This document shows positions 33,545 through 46,244 of a DNA stretch of 64,000 nucleotides, piece by piece; position 1 is the first letter of the stretch; each line of letters begins with the position of its first letter. The notes under the pieces were generated by a model. That model searched no databases and was not told the origin of the DNA. It saw only the letters and a program-made list of their open reading frames with translations. This stretch comes from Pyrrhosoma nymphula. Taxonomy: Eukaryota; Arthropoda; Insecta; Odonata; Coenagrionidae. The DNA lies in NCBI GenBank assembly GCA_963573305.1, contig OY754331.1, positions 94,479,434-94,543,433 on the forward strand, read 5' to 3'. Made by a program: the position numbers and the translations under genes.

Positions 33545-35075
33545 AATAAGGTTCATTCAAGTATTCTACCAGATGATTGGTAGGTTCTTGGACAGTCCCC
33601 ATTCTGCATCCCAACCTCATAGAGATTGTCTCGCTTTCCCTCCTCCCGCCCGTTATTAGATCCCCCTTCAATCCTTCATATCTTCTACCTCCTCTTATTT
33701 CGTCCAGAATTCCTATCCTCTTCCTTCCTCTTCCACGCTTCCCAAGTGTTCTCCCCTCTATCACTCTCTTCAACATGCCCTCTCCTCTCAAAACCTCCTC
33801 CATCCATCTCTTCTGCCTTCTCCAAACCTCTGCCACAAGCTTCCTCTCCTCTCCGACCATATCCAAAACCTCCTCGATCGTCTTTCTCGCCATCCAGCTC
33901 TTCTCCGTCCTTCTCCAAACCCACATCTCAAACGCCTGAAGTCTACGCACATCCTCCCTTCGCAATGACCAAGTTTCCGACCCATATAGCACCACGCTCC
34001 ATATTAAAGTTTTCACCAGCCTCTTCTTTACGTCTCTTCTCAGACCCCCCCCCCCCCAATCAACTCCCTTCACTTCGAAAATGCTTCTTTAGCTAGCGCA
34101 ATTCTGCATATGATGTCCTTACCACTAAACCCATTCTCCTTCAAAATACTACCCAGATACGTAAACTGCTCGGCCTGCTCTATCTTCTGCCCTCCCACCC
34201 TTATATTCAGCCCCGCCTTCTTACTTCTAGAAAATCTCATAACTTTCGTTTTCTTGTGATTAATCTTCATCCCATACTTTTCTCACTGCACTTCTAATGC
34301 ATTCGCCATTGACTATAAACCCTTGGCAGACTGACTAACCAATGCTGGATCATCTGCAAATCTCACTGATTTTATCAGCTCCCCTCCTACCTTTATTCCT
34401 ACCTCCTCCCCCCATGCCTCCCTTACCATTTCTTCTGAATACACGTTAAAAGGCAACGGCGACAGTGGGCACCCCTGCCGCACTCCCCGTCCTATCGTGG
34501 CCCATCCCGATTCTCCATTGGCTACCCTATCCTGCGCTACGGCGCGGAATTTGTATCTGAACCAGACGGCGCGCCGTCTGGTTCAGATACAAATTCCGAA
34601 TCAAACGCCTGTCCCTCCAATCGACCCCTAATTTCTTCAACACTCCCATTAATTTCGTCCATTCCACCCGATCAAACGCCTTCTCGAAATCTACGAAGCA
34701 TGCAAAAACATCCTACCCACACTCTAGGTTTCTTTCTACTAGTGTCCTCACCACCGCTATAGCGTCTCGCGTTCCCGTCCCTCTCCTAAACCCGAACTGG
34801 TCGTCACCCAGGTATTCATTTGCCTTCTTCTCTATCCTTCTGTTCATAATTCTCAAAACTACTTCGGCCGCTTGGGATATGAAGCTTATTGTCCTATAGT
34901 CTTCGCACGTTTTTGCATTACTCTTCTTTGGTATAGGAAGTAGTACTGTCTTCGCGAAGTCTTCCGGCCACACTCCATCCTCATAAATCCTACGAATTAG
35001 CGAAACAAGTTTTCCTCTTCCGTTCTTCCCCATGCTCTTTAAAAACTCTGCAGGTATGTTATCATTTCCAACCGC
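33545..35075 (-). pseudogene. LINE reverse transcriptase fragment, 5'-truncated
   Basis: Minus-strand pieces in order: EFLKSMGKNG and PIPKKSNAKTCEDYRTISF (RT fingers), FGFRRGTGTRDAI, then GRGVRQGCPLSP and FADDPALV (active-site FADD) near 34350, YLGSILKENG, and a C-terminal LYGSETWSLRREDVRRL with a basic GKRGRGRKR tail. This endonuclease/RT type is common in arthropods. It begins abruptly near 35075 (5' truncation) and has several frameshifts, stops near 34325 and 34290, and a 54-bp palindrome in the coding region. It lies inside the Tc1-like element. Confidence 0.8.
34545..34598. repeat. 54-bp perfect palindrome inside the LINE RT
   Basis: 34545-34571 and 34572-34598 are exact reverse complements without spacer, centred on GGCGCGCC. 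The right half (minus-strand upstream side) keeps the normal protein context; the other half is extra. Confidence 0.95.
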
Positions 35076-35254
35076 CTTAATCGATTAATTAATAGAATAA
35101 AGTAAGATTCCTTTTTTCGATTTCGATATTTAAAAAGGAATGACGCTCAAATGAAAACAAAATGTTAAAAATAGCTAATATTTAACATTTATTTAATCTC
35201 AGGGAAATTAAATAGCTCTTTTTCATAATTCTTTATACACCTTTAATGTGTTCC

Positions 35255-35770
35255 TTCTCAAAAGGAATGAATCTTGAAAAATACTGAGGAATCATGGTTC
35301 TGGACGCATATCTTTAAGCTTTTGGGGGTGTAAGACTGCTGCCGGCCCAGGACCTCTTGTTTGAACCTCTCCAAGAATGAACGTAAGAGAATATGCCGGA
35401 ATTTTATAAGAATACTTGAAGCCTTCTTATTACGCCTTACTACACCAGAGAAATTGTTCCTGAAGGAGATGTCAATTTCATTCATAATAACTGCCCCGTG
35501 CACACAGCCGTAATCGTAGACAATTTTTTTCAGAAAAACGCGGAGATAGTGGTTACACCATGGCCGGCACATTCACCCGACCTAAACCCCATTGCGGGAA
35601 TTATGGTAAAGGAATAGCAACCGAAGGGCGTCACAACAGAGGAGGCGATAAACGTTCATGTCTATTACTTGTGGAACTCATTTCGTCGACGGCCTCAAAT
35701 ATGCGAGAATCAATGCCTCGCCGTTTGCAACAAGCTGTAGAGTCAGGTGGTGACTTCACAAAGTATTAAA
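35255..35770 (+). pseudogene. Tc1-like transposase, C-terminal catalytic fragment
   Basis: Reads GSGRISLSFWGCKTAAGPG, NVREYAGIL, then HNNCPVHTAVIVDNFFQKN, TPWPAHSPDLNPIAG and, in a shifted frame, ESMPRRLQQAVESGGDFTKY to a TAA. This is the rest of a Tc1-type DDE domain. The first aspartate position reads N in HNNCPVH and the last glutamate position reads A (NPIAG), with several internal stops, so it is dead. It continues the fragments at 31150 and 32419. Confidence 0.85.
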
Positions 35771-36012
35771 ATCCTGAAAAAAAAATTAGAACAGTTTTAC
35801 TTTTTAAGCACCCTTTCTACCCCGAGAGAAATACATCATATCAAAATTACGCCTCAGCCTGATTAAAATGGTTGAAAATATGGGTGACTTTGATTTTGGT
35901 CTTAATATAGATATGTATTACTATTAAAAATTGTCGGATGTTTTGGGGTAAAAGAACTGATATACCTATTTATTTCCACCTGGTCCTTATAGCTTACTAT
36001 GGTTCGCATACC

Positions 36013-36166
36013 AAGTGACGGATTAACACACTTGGGGGCCTATAGGCAGTACAAGCAACGGGGCCCACGTTAATAAACAAGTTGCAAGAGAAGAAAGGGG
36101 AAGACAATTCTCGGGGCCCAAAGGCTAATGCCTACTTATGTAAGCCTTATTGGTAATCCGGCTCTG
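36013..36166. mobile_element. hAT-like MITE in the right Tc1-like arm
   Basis: Missing from the left arm, so an insertion. Flanked by CGCATACC and CGCACACC (8 bp, one mismatch). The ends contain inverted CGGATTA. Probably a small hAT-type element. Confidence 0.5.
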
Positions 36167-36595
36167 CGCACACCCACTGGAAGGAAAGCGTTCGTACTTC
36201 AAATCACATCACTCACATTTTTACGTGACCAAGTACTAGAAGTTTGAAAATAAAGATTTATCAATTGAATTACATTCATTTTTCAAACTCTAGGGTTTTT
36301 CAAAATGATCGCAACTAAGAATGCATTTGGTTATTTAGAGAAGATTGTAGATTCTATGAGCAGGTATTTAACTCACCGGAGATTTGATGGTAATTCACTG
36401 CAAGGACACAAAGATGCAAACACCACGGACACTTCCAATGCTATTTTTCTCTTAGTGAATGAAATCTGTTAAGAAATAAATGTGGTAACGTAGATAGTAA
36501 TTTTTATAAATTAAGCTGTAAATAAAAAAATCCTTTTCAACTCCTTTTGTCAACTGTATAAATTGTGTTGTTATTAATAATGCATCTTTTAGCCT

Positions 36596-36672
36596 TATTT
36601 CGGATTCGAACCCTGCCAGAACCCCACCTCAACTTCCGCGCATGGAATTGACCAACTCGGCTACGGAGAAGC
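36596..36672 (-). other. tRNA-like sequence in the right Tc1-like arm
   Basis: B box at 36602-36612 and A box at 36652-36665 on the minus strand, mirroring 30187-30276 and facing inward. Confidence 0.55.
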
Positions 36673-36977
36673 TTCCTATTGACACACTCACGGTGAGTCC
36701 AAATCTGAATCTAGGGAGAGGAAAAACCTCGCGACGGAGCCCGAAAGAAAAGACTCCGATCGGCCCAACGTGTGCGTGGACGTGAGTTTCCTCAGTGCAT
36801 TCCTTTCGCTAGTGCTTTCGCTCTCGGAGTTTGACTCTAATTCCGATAGGCCTGCCGCATCCACGTCCGTCCTCGTCGGCTCTCGGTGACGTAAAGGCAA
36901 AGGCCGCAGGTAGCCTCGTGTACCAACCCTCTTAAGTTTTTTTCGACCCGGCCCCATTCAATCAATCCAGTACAATG

Positions 36978-38960
36978 AATAATGAATACAGAGAATATCC
37001 GTGTGGGTGTTTACATTTCAGTGGAAACGACAGTGCCGGGGTACACTTCTTTCGAGAGAATTCACACCAACGCCGGGTTCTATTTGACGCTAGCGATGGT
37101 ACCGACGTCAAGGAATTTATGACACTGCACACAATGGTGGCTATTATTTTTATTTGCGCGCCCAAACTTTTACTTATGTATACCGTTAATAAAAGTGTAT
37201 CCAGGTTCATTCCTAACGACGCTTGCCAGAAATTAGAATTTAATGTCAATATTGAGGGAGTAACATAAGAACCAATCACCGTAACAAATGTCCCGGGCTT
37301 AATCAAATTCCCGCTCGTATAGCAATTACTCGTAAGTTATAAACCAATGCCAATGATCTATTGTTCGAAATTTTCTTCAATACCTAGGTAACAAACAAAC
37401 TTCTGTGTTGCTTCATATTTTAGCAGACGACGCTGTAATTTATAGGGAAATCCGTAGCCGTAAGATAAGAAAGCGCAAGCGAAGGACCTAGAGGCTATCC
37501 GAAATTGGTGCGATGTGAGCCCATAAAATGGCTTATACCTATCGCTCAAATCAGATAAAAAAGCTTAGAATTTAATTATCACCAGTTAAAATGTACGTAT
37601 AAAAACAATAGAAATAGTCCATCTACCATTAGTAGCACACCTGTAGTGTAGCTCATTTTTGCGAAATTGAGTGCATAAAATATATTTTTGGAGAAAAACT
37701 TTTACAAATACCACACAATAAATACAAAATTACACGACGGTTTCAACGATAGATCGTCATCATCACCTGACCCGAGTCGCGCGCGCTCACAGTGAAGGGC
37801 AAAAATTTCGTTCGCTGCGCTCGCGGTTCATTATCACGGCACAATATCTTCCGGTTAAGATAAAAAATAATTTTCGCTGAGCGAATAATTTTTTCGATAC
37901 AAAAACGGCCATGATTTATTCAAGGCCGTTTCCCGAGTTTTTCCACCACCTCCTATTTCCTAGCTCCATCATAACCCCTTCTCATTCATGTTTATGCTTA
38001 TTGTAGAGCCCTTTTCAGGGCCCAAAAATCACTCGTTAATATGATAAACGAATCGAAGCGAAGAAAAGTGATACAAATATCGTGAAAAACTGGCTCACAA
38101 TAAAGTAGATTTGAGGCATGAGATTCGACTCACACGGCAGCAAACAGATTTTCGAACGTCAAATTCCACAATTTGAGAATCAAAATACATTTTTAAAATG
38201 GTATATAATAAAATGGTTAAATAACTCTGCATATACGGCAACACGAAATATAACTGTATAGTAAAACTCATATTAAATATGGAGCGTGATGGAGAATACA
38301 CAACTTCATCACTCATTTGTTTTCGATATCTCGCGCGCGAGTTTCTGCTATCATTGGAGATTAGCAGACTTGAATTACGGTCATCGGCAGGGCGCCCACT
38401 GAGGCGGCGACTTGGAAGAGGCGCGGCGGCTGAGGAGCGGAGGCGCAGTGCTGGCGCGGCGGGCAGAGGGTGAAACGCCCATACGAACCCACCGCTATTT
38501 CGTCCTCGGAGGATTTAATCTGAGAAAAATTGTTTACAAACGGGGAAGCAATGTACGTCGGCATTGGCTGCACCGGTACCTACTGGAAAAAACGCGTGGG
38601 TGGCGGCAGTGCATTTATTACTTTTAAAGAATTAAAGATGTACCAAGATCGATGTAATACTGTCTACAGCATGAAACCAGAGACTTGTACTTGTCATAAT
38701 ACTAACTTGCAAGTACATACTAACCTGTTCTTCGAATACAAACCACAGAGGTAGATTAGTGGGTGAAAGCTCCAAAAGGAGTTTACGAATTAGTAGGTGC
38801 TACCAACTATTCCAAACACTTAACCTAACTAAGGGAAATATGTTATATGTTCATACATCCGCATAAAAATACCTGTTATCAAATTTTGTTTTGGTTGATC
38901 GGCAAGATATCTAACGTTGTGTCTTCAGTCACTTTATACGCTCTTTTATACAGACCAGCT
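36978..38960. other. Stretch with no firm gene; Penelope-type motif and a GC-rich patch
   Basis: 37732-37769 on the minus strand carries GGTGATGATGACGAT then GTTGAAACCGTCGTG, a Penelope-type hammerhead-like motif with an AT-rich tail. A CpG-rich patch lies at 38390-38475, followed by an open frame to 38757 without a recognisable domain. Confidence 0.4.
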
Positions 38961-38969
38961 GTTCTGGTT

Positions 38970-41900
38970 CCCGTGTGGAGTTGCTAGTCTCCCATCGGGC
39001 GCCTAGCCAGGTGGCGGATAGGGTAATGCTCACCAGATATGGTGGGTACCGAGGAAATAAAATATTCGGGGTGGACCAAAACTAGCACTACTGCCTTGTA
39101 GTGAGTTGTTGGATCACCAAAGGCTAGAGGACGGAAAACCTTGATCAAAAACCCAGGTCCTCCACGTTGGGGGTTGGTCGTAGGGCTAACAATCCTACAC
39201 CGGAAAACGACTTCAGTTCTTTAAAACAAAAATCAGCCTCGGACGGATGGATAAAATGGCCAAAGACCTTCGCGAGAACGGAAACACGAATTACGGATTG
39301 CGACATGGAATGTAAGAACAATGTTGAAGCCAGGAAAGATGAAAGAAGTAGCAGATGAGATGCAGAAGTACAGAATTCATGTCATTGGGTTACAAGAGAT
39401 AAGATGGCAAGGACAAGGCAGAATAAATAAGAAGGAATACACCTTACTATACAGTGGACCAGAGACAGGAGGGAAGATATGGTACAGGATTCATTATTTC
39501 TAGTAAGATAAGGAAGAGCCTCTTATTATTTGAACCAATAAATGAGAAAATTTGCAAGATAAGAATAAAAGGTAAGTTTAGAAATATGACTTTCATTACA
39601 GCTCATGCACCTACGGAGGACAAGACGGAACTGGAGAAGGAAGAGTTTTATGAATGCCTGGACAATGAATTAAATCTTTGTCAAAAATATGATATGGTTC
39701 CAGTTTTAGGTGACATTAATGCAAGAATTGGGATGGAAGACAAAATGAAAGGAGTAGTTGGAAGATACTCAATACATGAGAAAAGTAGTGAAAATTGTGA
39801 TATGCTCGTGCAATTTGCAGCCAGAAACAACCTGATCATAAAAAGCACATGTTTCCCTAACAAACGAATACACTTAGGCACTTGGAAAGTCCCAGGTACA
39901 AACATAGTTAATCAAATAGATCACGTGCTGACTAAGAGAAGGCATTCATCATCAGTTATTGATTTCAGAGCCTGCAGGGGTCCCAACTGCGACAGTGACC
40001 ACTACTTAGTAAGGGCAATCATTAAGCAAAAAATGTCAAAAACCAAATTAACATCCAAATCATCCAGAAAAGATTGGAATGTTGGAAAACTGAACATCCA
40101 AGAGAGCTTAGACAAGTACCAAAGAGGTATGGAGCGAAAACTTTTTGAGTAACAGGCAGATAAGAATATCAATGAAAAATGGAATGATTTAGAAACAATC
40201 ATTAAGTAAATAGCAGAAGAAGAAATTGGTGAAAGAAGGACGGAAAGGAATAGTGACTGGTTTGATGCGGAATGTATGGACGCCATTAGAAACAAAAACA
40301 AAGCTCGGGAAATAATGATTGCTAGGGATACAAGAGGCAATAGAAGAGAGTGTAAAAGGTTAAGAAGGGTAGCAAACAAGGTGTGCAGAAGAAAGAAAAC
40401 AGAAGCAATGCAAAAGCAGTTACAAGAAATAGAAGAATTAAATGATCAATCAAGTGAAGTAAGAAAATTTTACAAAGCTGTCAAAAGAGGGATACACCAC
40501 GCAATTGGGCATGTATAGGGACAAGGAGGGAAGATACTGGGAGATGATGACAAAATAGTAGAGAGATGGACAGAGCATTTCTGCGACCTGTTGAATGATG
40601 AAGTGTTTGAGGAAGAGAGCGAGGTGCAAGAATATCAAGAGGAAATGGGCGAGGAGGCTATCGAAGAGCCTACGATGGATGAAGTGGAAGTGATTGTCGG
40701 GAAATTAAAAAATAATCGGTCACCTGGTGAAGACGAAATAGCCCCAGAACTTATTAAGAAAGGCGGAAATACACTCATGAGATGCATACATGAATTAATC
40801 AGTGACATTTGGAGACAGGAAATAATGCCTGTAAAATGGAAAACTGGCATTATATGTCCCATATACAAGAAAGGCGACAAAACGCTCTGCAACAATTACA
40901 GAGGCATTACGCTGTTGAACATTGTATACAAAGTGCTCTCAGGAATTATACAAATGAGAGTTAGCAAAAGAGCGGAAAGCATCATTACCGAGTATCAGGG
41001 TGGATTTCGACCAGATAGGGGCACAACAGACCAAATATTTACTTTGCGTCAAATAATGGAGAAGCACTTCGAGCACAACCAAGATTTACACTTACTGTTT
41101 GTATATTTTAAGCAAGCGTTTGATAGTGTGAAGAGAAGCACACTGTATGCAGCATTAAACGAAGTAGGCTTGCCTAAGAAGTTAATCAGACTGGTAAGAA
41201 TGACAATGCAGGAAACCATAGCTAAGGTTAAAGTCGGCAATAAAATGGGTAGTGCTTTTGCATTTAACATGAGAGTAAAGCAAGGAGATGGTTTGTCTGC
41301 AACATTGTTCATATTGGCCTTGCACTGGGCAGAGAGGGGAGTTGACCCTGGTGGAACAATATTCTATCGGAGCAGTCAAATACTGGCGTATGCAGATGAT
41401 GTAGTCATTGCAGCCAGATCTGCAAGGACTACATCATCTACACTACTACACAAGTTGAAAGAAATATTTGGCTCACTAAAGGAAAGCGCAGGAAGAACTG
41501 GACTGGAAGTTAACTGTGACAAAACAAAATATATGTGTATGTCCACATCTGAAGCTCGCAGACGACCTCAGACATTAGATATCGACGGAGATACATTTTA
41601 GGGTGTTTCATCCTTTAAATATCTTGGAGCATTGGTGACTTCGGATAACTCAATAAGTGCTTGCATAAAAGACAGAATCACTGCTGACAACAGAGCGTAC
41701 TTCGCAAATCATAAATAGATGAAAAGTAGACTGGTAAGAAGAAATACTAAATATAAAATACATAAAACTTTAATAAGACCTGTTGTCACTTATGGATGTG
41801 AATGCTGGATATTATCAACAGCAGAGGCGCACGCACTTAGATGTTTTGAGAGAAGGAACCAAAGGAAAATTGTTCGACCCATACAAGAAAATGGAGTTTT

Positions 41901-42220
41901 TCGAAGACGATGGAATGAAGAACTTGACGACCTCATAGAAGGCCAAGACATTGTGAGATTTGTCAAGTCACAGAGACTCTGATGGATGGGACATTTGATA
42001 AGAATGTCAGAGGAGAGTGGCCAAAAGAGTTTGGGAGGGAAAATTATTCAGTGTAAAAAGAAGAGGACGACCACGCCTAAAATGGCAAGACGGATTGGAA
42101 GACCTGGCTACGTTGGGGATAAGAGGATGGAGAAAGAAGGCCATTAAGAGAGAGGAATGGAGGAAGATTGTAATGAAGGCCAAAGCTGACAAAAAGCTGT
42201 AGTACCAAGGAAGAAGAAGA
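38970..42220 (+). mobile_element. Complete non-LTR retrotransposon with 13-bp target duplication
   Basis: AGCTGTTCTGGTT occurs at 38957-38969 and again at 42221-42233. Between them: a 5' leader shared with the LINE at 1-1505, one endonuclease/reverse transcriptase region, and a short 3' end with AAG repeats (42209-42220). This is a full-length insertion by target-primed reverse transcription, now decayed. Confidence 0.9.
39249..42202 (+). pseudogene. LINE endonuclease-reverse transcriptase, RTE-like, with several stops
   Basis: The N-terminal APE-type endonuclease shows TWNVRTM, VIGLQEIRWQG, VLGDINARIG, NQIDHVL and SDHYLV (39296-40020). RT motifs follow: NYRGITLL, GGFRPDRGTTDQI, VKQGDGLSATLF and YADDVVIAA (active site at 41389-41400). 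The C-terminus reads GRPRLKWQDGLEDLA and IRGWRKKAIKREEWRKI, ending at TAG 42200-42202. This is the craniofacial-development-protein-2-like family derived from RTE-type elements. Frameshifts (near 39480, 42010) and stops at 40150, 40207, 40516, 41599, 41716 and 41980 inactivate it. RT catalytic residues are intact. Confidence 0.9.
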
Positions 42221-42233
42221 AGCTGTTCTGGTT

Positions 42234-44890
42234 ATAAAAGTTAAAATAGTTGCTTATCTAAAACACGGTTAATTCAGGAAAAGAAATCCGAAACCCTTTA
42301 CATAAAAAAATTCAGCTTACATACTCCGAGTTACTTTCAACTGACAAAAATTAACGATAGTGGATTTACATCAACTGATTCATACACTACGGTTTTATTG
42401 AACTATACTTCAATGTGAATATACTACGCGCTCATATAACATAACAATACGAGTTCCATTCGGCTTACCGGTGAATACCGAGATGGAACCCACATAAAAT
42501 AGAAAAATAATAGTTTTAACCACAGTGCTTCAGGAGGTTGAGCTTCGAACAACAACCCACACATGGCATTTTTTCTTAGAACTAAACGATTATCTCGAAA
42601 GCATAACATACTAAAGTCAGAAATAAAAGGAGTGCCCACACCTGACCAATAGAAAGAATTCTATCAATCACAGATTTCTAAGTTATTTTTTTTGGCTAAC
42701 TTCAACCCTATCTTTAAACGTAATCTAAATAGGTACCTACTGTAATGAATTAATGGATATGTAAATAAACAGTCCGTTGTTAGATATTGCACTAGAATAG
42801 CAATGGATTACAATGACTTAAGTTATTAAGTATTTCTCGCTTTTTATTTCGTAACTCCCTAGTCCTGCGAGCTAGGTTCATACATAACACCTACCAGAAA
42901 CAGTTCAGCAGTTCACTTTATTATTTTTTTTAACCCCTTCATTACCTTAACACGCAACCTACATTTAACCTAAACACGCAAATTAAACAAGACATGTCAC
43001 AAATTAAAAAAAGATAAATAGTCACCTCTGTCTCCTATCTTTGTTGCGACCACTTTCCACGCCTTTTCTTGCACATGTCTTTTTGTGCAGTCTTCACGGG
43101 TATGGTCGTACAAGCTTGGATAATGTCCAATGTCTTTAAGTAAATTGTGTATATTATTATTATATTATTGAATTACAAAAAGGTAATTTTCCAGTTGAAA
43201 TACCCGGCGTAGCTCGGGATCACACTTTCTTCATAAATCATCACAAACGAGGAGAGAGGTTCGTTAGTAGTTGTCAATACAGACTGCGGTGTTATTAATT
43301 GTTAATTTATTTAAAGAATTTGCTACAAACGCTGTTTGTTGACGAATACGATGTGTAAAATAAAATCGATTGAAAAATGAGAAACTTCATTCTTTCGGGT
43401 ACCTGATAAAATAAACATTAACTCTCTATCTTGAGTGAAAGTAGTTTTGAAAATCAAAAAAATACAACACTGCACAAAACCCAATGCTTAGCATTCCTAA
43501 TCCGCACAACGAAGCAAAATGAATTTTAAATCCGTAAAAGCCCAAAATCTGGTTATCAAAGAATAATGATATTAATAGTTCAGAAAAAATGTACGTTTTT
43601 TCAGCTACATATGTGCGTTTTTGCAGCTACAAATGTGCGTTTTTGCAGCTTTGTAAGCTATTTTCAGACAAATACGAATTGGAAAAAATAATTGATTTAA
43701 AGAATTAGAAACTTCATTTTTTTAGCCGTTCGATAAAAAATCCCAACCCTCTATCTTAAGGGGAAGTAATTTTATAAAGCAAAAATGAAACCACCGCACA
43801 AGACCCAATACGTAGCGTTGACCAGCAAAGGGTCCCTATTTTGGGACCTTTTGGGGCCCTAACTTATATTATTAAAAAACATTTTTTTTAACTGCCTACA
43901 AATTTTCTCCTGTCTCGAACTATTCGTCTGCAAAATTTCAGTACGATCGGGGTAAAACTGTAGATTTGTATGAAACGAACGGACAAACATTCTTTATATA
44001 TATATATATATATATAGATATATTATAATTATAAATTATATAATTAAATACTGTACACAATATATATTAAACTATGGGTCGTCACGCATTTTAATTACCG
44101 GTAGGTACTAGGAACAAGATATTCGCGTGCACTGAGCTACGAGTGGACTGGCGGCGAGCAGGCGGCGCAGGCGAAAATTCTAGCAGGTTAGAATTGAGGA
44201 GGCGACATTTTTGCCCATATTTCAGTGCTATTACGTTACAAAATGGCGGACCCTTTTCTGAGACAAAATTTACATAAAGTAGACAATATAATCCAGTTGT
44301 TAGTACCGGTAAAGATCAATTCAATAACATAAATGAAATGCCATTACTTGTAAGACACTGAAAAGAAAACAAATACCATTTGACCAAATGATTTTCACCC
44401 TCAGAGCATCCTTAGTTTTAACTCACCGAGTCCTCTTCAGGTAGTTGACCAATTTCTGAAAGCACACACCATGTTTATATTTAGGAACGGTTAAGAAGGT
44501 GAAGAAACAGTGGAAATGGGCTGGTCGCACGTGCTTCAACGCGCTCCATGAGAGAGAGAGAGATGAAGGTGAGAGGAGGTATGTTTGAGGCAATGATGGG
44601 AAAAAACCCAAGCAGGGAATACCCGGAGAAAATGAAAGGAGAGGAAGTCGGCAGTGTTCTAATGAGTGATTACCAAGGGTGGGTTTAGTAGCAAAGGGTG
44701 GAGGGTTGCGGGCTCCTGACAATGCGATCGCCTTTTCACTATCCTTTCCTTAACCACTCACCCATCCCCGCGAATCCGTCACTACAACACCGTTGACCCA
44801 ACTTCATTTGCCGATTGTTCGTTTCAAGCTAAATTCTTAGTCCTTGGACGAATCGCAATTACTACTCATACTCGCTGTTTGATTCTATTG
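42234..44890. other. AT-rich non-coding stretch with simple repeats
   Basis: A 22-23-bp tandem repeat of ATGTGCGTTTTTGCAGCTAC (about three copies) lies at 43588-43652, and a TA microsatellite at 43996-44017. 44480-44720 reads weakly like a decayed LINE C-terminus on the plus strand (KKVKKQWKWAGR). No gene. Confidence 0.45.
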
Positions 44891-44937
44891 CTACTTTGTC
44901 TTCCATTATTAATAGTTCCCGTAATTTATGGTCTTTA

Positions 44938-45145
44938 TCTTCGAAATTGAGTTTTTACTTCTCAAAATCATCAACTGCTGGAATTGTTTATTTATTTTTT
45001 TTTAAAAGACCATTGTTGTTCATAAAAGCCCGACGAAGCCGGCAGCATAGCACGGCGAAACTGTTGCTTAATACTAAATAATTAGTCACAGAACCAAAAG
45101 CCTGAATTCCATAAACAATGAGCTGCGAAAATTTACAAAAAAAAG
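44938..45145 (+). repeat. Solo Penelope 3'-end copy
   Basis: Nearly identical to 54588-54790, the 3' end of the Penelope-like element. Both include CTTCTCAAAATCATCAACTG, the motif CGACGAAGCCGGCAGCATAG followed by CGAAACTG, and the CAATGAGCTGCGAAAAT block. It lacks the RT, so it is a truncated or solo copy. The hammerhead-like motif is at 45029-45063. Confidence 0.75.
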
Positions 45146-45149
45146 TTCA

Positions 45150-46240
45150 TTAGACTATGGGGAGAAGAGGTGGTTCAACGAGTATTTGAATACCCGATTT
45201 AACGGTCTCTCATCTCAGCACGATCTCACTGCTCTAGTAGTTCTTGGGAGTTGCCATCAGCGTCGCCACCGTAGGAAGTGGAATGGGGAGCAGATGGGAG
45301 GGACCCTTTATCTATCAGCTCGGATTTTCCGGGGGGGGGGAGGGCGACGGCGGCTGAAGAGCTTGCGTAATCATCGGCGATCAGGTTACACAGAACATAA
45401 ATAAAGTCGAGAAGCTTTCCTTTCGATGCCGAGTGTGAAATGTTTTCCTCGTCCTCATTTGGGTTTTAAGTAAGAAAGGTCAGAAATTACCTAAAACTGA
45501 AAACACCGAAAGGGTTTTGGGATTGTCGGCGTTGCCTTGGGAGTATTGTTGAGTTTTTAGTGGTTGTTAAATTTTATGGACTGAAGTTATTGAATTTGTC
45601 CTCCAAGATTTCTAATAATATCGTCCATTTGATTACTTATTTTAGCGAAATTCACTTGGGGCTTCGTTAAGTAATTGGTGAGCATTTTTAAAGAGGCTAT
45701 TTAAAATATTGTCTCTCTCTCTCTCTTTCACATGTGTCTACTTTCGACCATTGTATTTCATTGACGTAAAAGTTTAATGTTACATCTCTAAAGTTTCCTA
45801 CCATTTACAGGGCCAAAGCGCTCTCGGATTTTCCTCTAATTCTTACAAGAGTACTTCTTTCTTGAAGATCCGTGGTCTAGGCAACAAAAAATTTCGTTTA
45901 TGAACGTTGTGCATTTACGTTTTTCGTTTAGCTATGATTTAACAGTTAAATTGAATGTTTTCTATAACAAGAGAGAAAACGGCATTAATGCTCCAAATAT
46001 ATCAACACGTCATTTTATATTTTCATTATTTGTTCAAAAACTTTTTTCTTCGCAGGTAATTCATCATATTTAAAAACATTCGCGCACTGATGAACCCAGT
46101 GACTGGTTGGACAGAGTTGCGCTCTGCCGTACTAAGGCGAAAGGCGAGTGAAATTCACACATTCAGGGTACAGAGGCCTGTTTTCCAACTTTCAACAAAA
46201 CTCTGACACCGAAAATCGTACCGCGAGATCATGCCAAGAT
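45150..46240. other. Stretch without a recognised gene
   Basis: A G-run lies at 45331-45340 and a CT microsatellite at 45712-45727. Nothing coding was recognised. Confidence 0.45.
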
Positions 46241-46244
46241 GCTT

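Larger units (their letters stand above)
29887..36977 (+). mobile_element. Tc1-like element with ~1-kb inverted arms, broken up by later insertions
   Basis: The left arm 29887-30823 pairs with the right arm 36977-35868. Both start CATTGTACTG and share the GGGGCCGGGTCG block, the tRNA-like section and the AGGTGGAAATAAATAGG section. The arms have diverged with many substitutions and indels. Tc1-type transposase pieces lie at 31150-31288, 32419-32762 and 35255-35770, all plus strand and in the right order. Between them sit a Transib-like element, a dispersed repeat, a Penelope-type motif and a LINE. The whole is one old element of about 3 kb inflated to 7.1 kb. Confidence 0.75.

Noticed and set aside
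33626..34096. Serine/proline-rich plus-strand frame
   Set aside because: Antisense shadow of the LINE RT C-terminus.
38530..38757. Open frame downstream of a CpG-rich patch
   Set aside because: Cysteine-containing but unrecognised; no start context or splice support.
43996..44017. TA run as a possible origin or promoter
   Set aside because: Simple microsatellite.
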